From NCBI RefSeq assembly GCF_000317895.1, contig NC_019567.1, forward strand, positions 2,170,001-2,234,000: DNA of 64,000 nt, written 5' to 3'. Positions 63,481-64,000 of this stretch are shown here, one piece after another. The stretch's first letter is position 1. Each line of letters starts with the position of its first letter. Position numbers and translations under genes: made by a program. The stretch is from Bdellovibrio bacteriovorus str. Tiberius (GTDB lineage Bacteria > Bdellovibrionota > Bdellovibrionia > Bdellovibrionales > Bdellovibrionaceae). The notes under the pieces were generated by a model. The model did no database searches and was not told the origin of the DNA. It saw only the letters and a program-made list of their open reading frames with translations.

Positions 63481-64000
63481 TTAAGGCTTCGCGCACTGCC
63501 CTTGACTCTGACAACGGAGCATATCAGCGCGATGCTGATGCATCTCTTTCAAAGTGTACTCAAGCTCCACTTCAAACCCCTGAGCCGCAGAGCCCTTCTG
63601 CGCGATAGAGAAGAACTCTTTCACGAAGGCAAACTGCTCTTTTTCGAAAGTCTGCTTGGTGGACGTGGAACGGAAGAACAAAGGTTTTCCAGAACGGTTG
63701 TATTTAAGGAAACGAGCTCTTTGCTCCTGGGCCTTCTGCAAACCGGCACGAACGTCTTTCCAGCATTTTACTTCAGCGATTTTCAAAACCTTGTTCAGGT
63801 TGTTATCAAAGATCACCACATCCAGCTCACCAATCGTGCGAGTTCCATCGCCGTAAGCGATGCCCACTTCGACTTTGTATTGCGGAGCCGGATACGTGCG
63901 TTGCATTTCCAGGCGCGCGACTTCTTCACAGATTGCACCGGAATCTTCGTAGCTGCGTGGAATATCTTTTAATTCAGAGAAATCCTGTGCCCAGTCAGCC
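63481..64000 (-). CDS. Partial gene: nuclease-like PD-(D/E)xK-type domain
   Basis: About 173 codons are visible; the 5' end lies beyond the right edge (no stop in frame up to the edge). The segment G-E-L-D-V-V-I-F-D, then I-A-E-V-K-C-W, gives the D and E-x-K spacing of PD-(D/E)xK nucleases, preceded by G-I-A-Y-G-D-G. This is a pattern match only. The C-terminal part is helical with several Gln and Lys. Confidence 0.55.
   Translation of the reverse strand, partial: ADWAQDFSELKDIPRSYEDSGAICEEVARLEMQRTYPAPQYKVEVGIAYGDGTRTIGELDVVIFDNNLNKVLKIAEVKCWKDVRAGLQKAQEQRARFLKYNRSGKPLFFRSTSTKQTFEKEQFAFVKEFFSIAQKGSAAQGFEVELEYTLKEMHQHRADMLRCQSQGQCAKP

Overview
The window is a gene-dense bacterial chromosome segment of roughly balanced base composition. 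Proteins, leader style and gene content look most like Bdellovibrio or a close relative (Bdellovibrionota): many small secreted proteins of lineage-restricted appearance, a fused VKOR-DsbA protein, LptD, many two-component proteins, and housekeeping genes of proteobacterial type. The genus is inferred from familiarity with these families, not from a database comparison. No rRNA, CRISPR array, insertion sequence or prophage was seen; one initiator tRNA is present. | Layout. 1-11 kb: envelope genes (FecR-like and TPR proteins, HU, a ChaN-like protein with a GYF-domain partner, VKOR-DsbA, a long coiled-coil protein, a STAS protein, LptD). 11-17 kb: a translation and RNA-processing cluster on the minus strand (ffh, rpsP, khpA, rimM, trmD, a second SPOUT-type methyltransferase, rplS, then rnhB and yraN). 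17-22 kb: secreted proteins and a 1171-residue lipoprotein. 22-27 kb: an ABC-2 exporter, release factor 3, and the tRNA hydroxylase TrhO. 27.8 kb: tRNA-fMet. 28-32.7 kb: Ca2+/H+ antiporter, SlyX, RNase HI, a NarL-type regulator, a DnaQ-fold exonuclease, and a secreted triple-repeat protein. 32.9-38.9 kb: a GAF histidine kinase with its receiver, Lon, and an SLC13-type transporter. 38.9-46.7 kb: a signalling and envelope-stress island. 46.7-64 kb: mixed metabolic and transport genes (nitroreductase, AI-2E exporter, class I fumarase, OPA-family transporter, universal stress protein, PAS-LuxR, TetR with a flavin oxidoreductase, TauE, an MFS transporter, ArfB, OsmC, RNase Y, CheY-like receiver, a nuclease-like partial gene). 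| The most interesting region is 38.9-46.7 kb. An NtrC-type sigma-54 activator lies between two genes for related small envelope proteins sharing a W-x-D-R-E-Y-P motif. Each of these has a good -24/-12 promoter match pointing into it. A third match precedes a PilZ-domain gene about 5 kb away, and a CHASE hybrid histidine kinase with its own Hpt protein lies between. CsbD and GlsB/YmgE stress proteins fill the operon. I infer a compact phosphorelay (kinase, Hpt, NtrC receiver) driving a local sigma-54 envelope-stress regulon. | Other points of note: a frameshifted gene remnant upstream of the OPA transporter; a short intergenic repeat present after prfC and after trhO; a terminator whose 3' arm carries the next gene's ribosome binding site; and several candidate operators.
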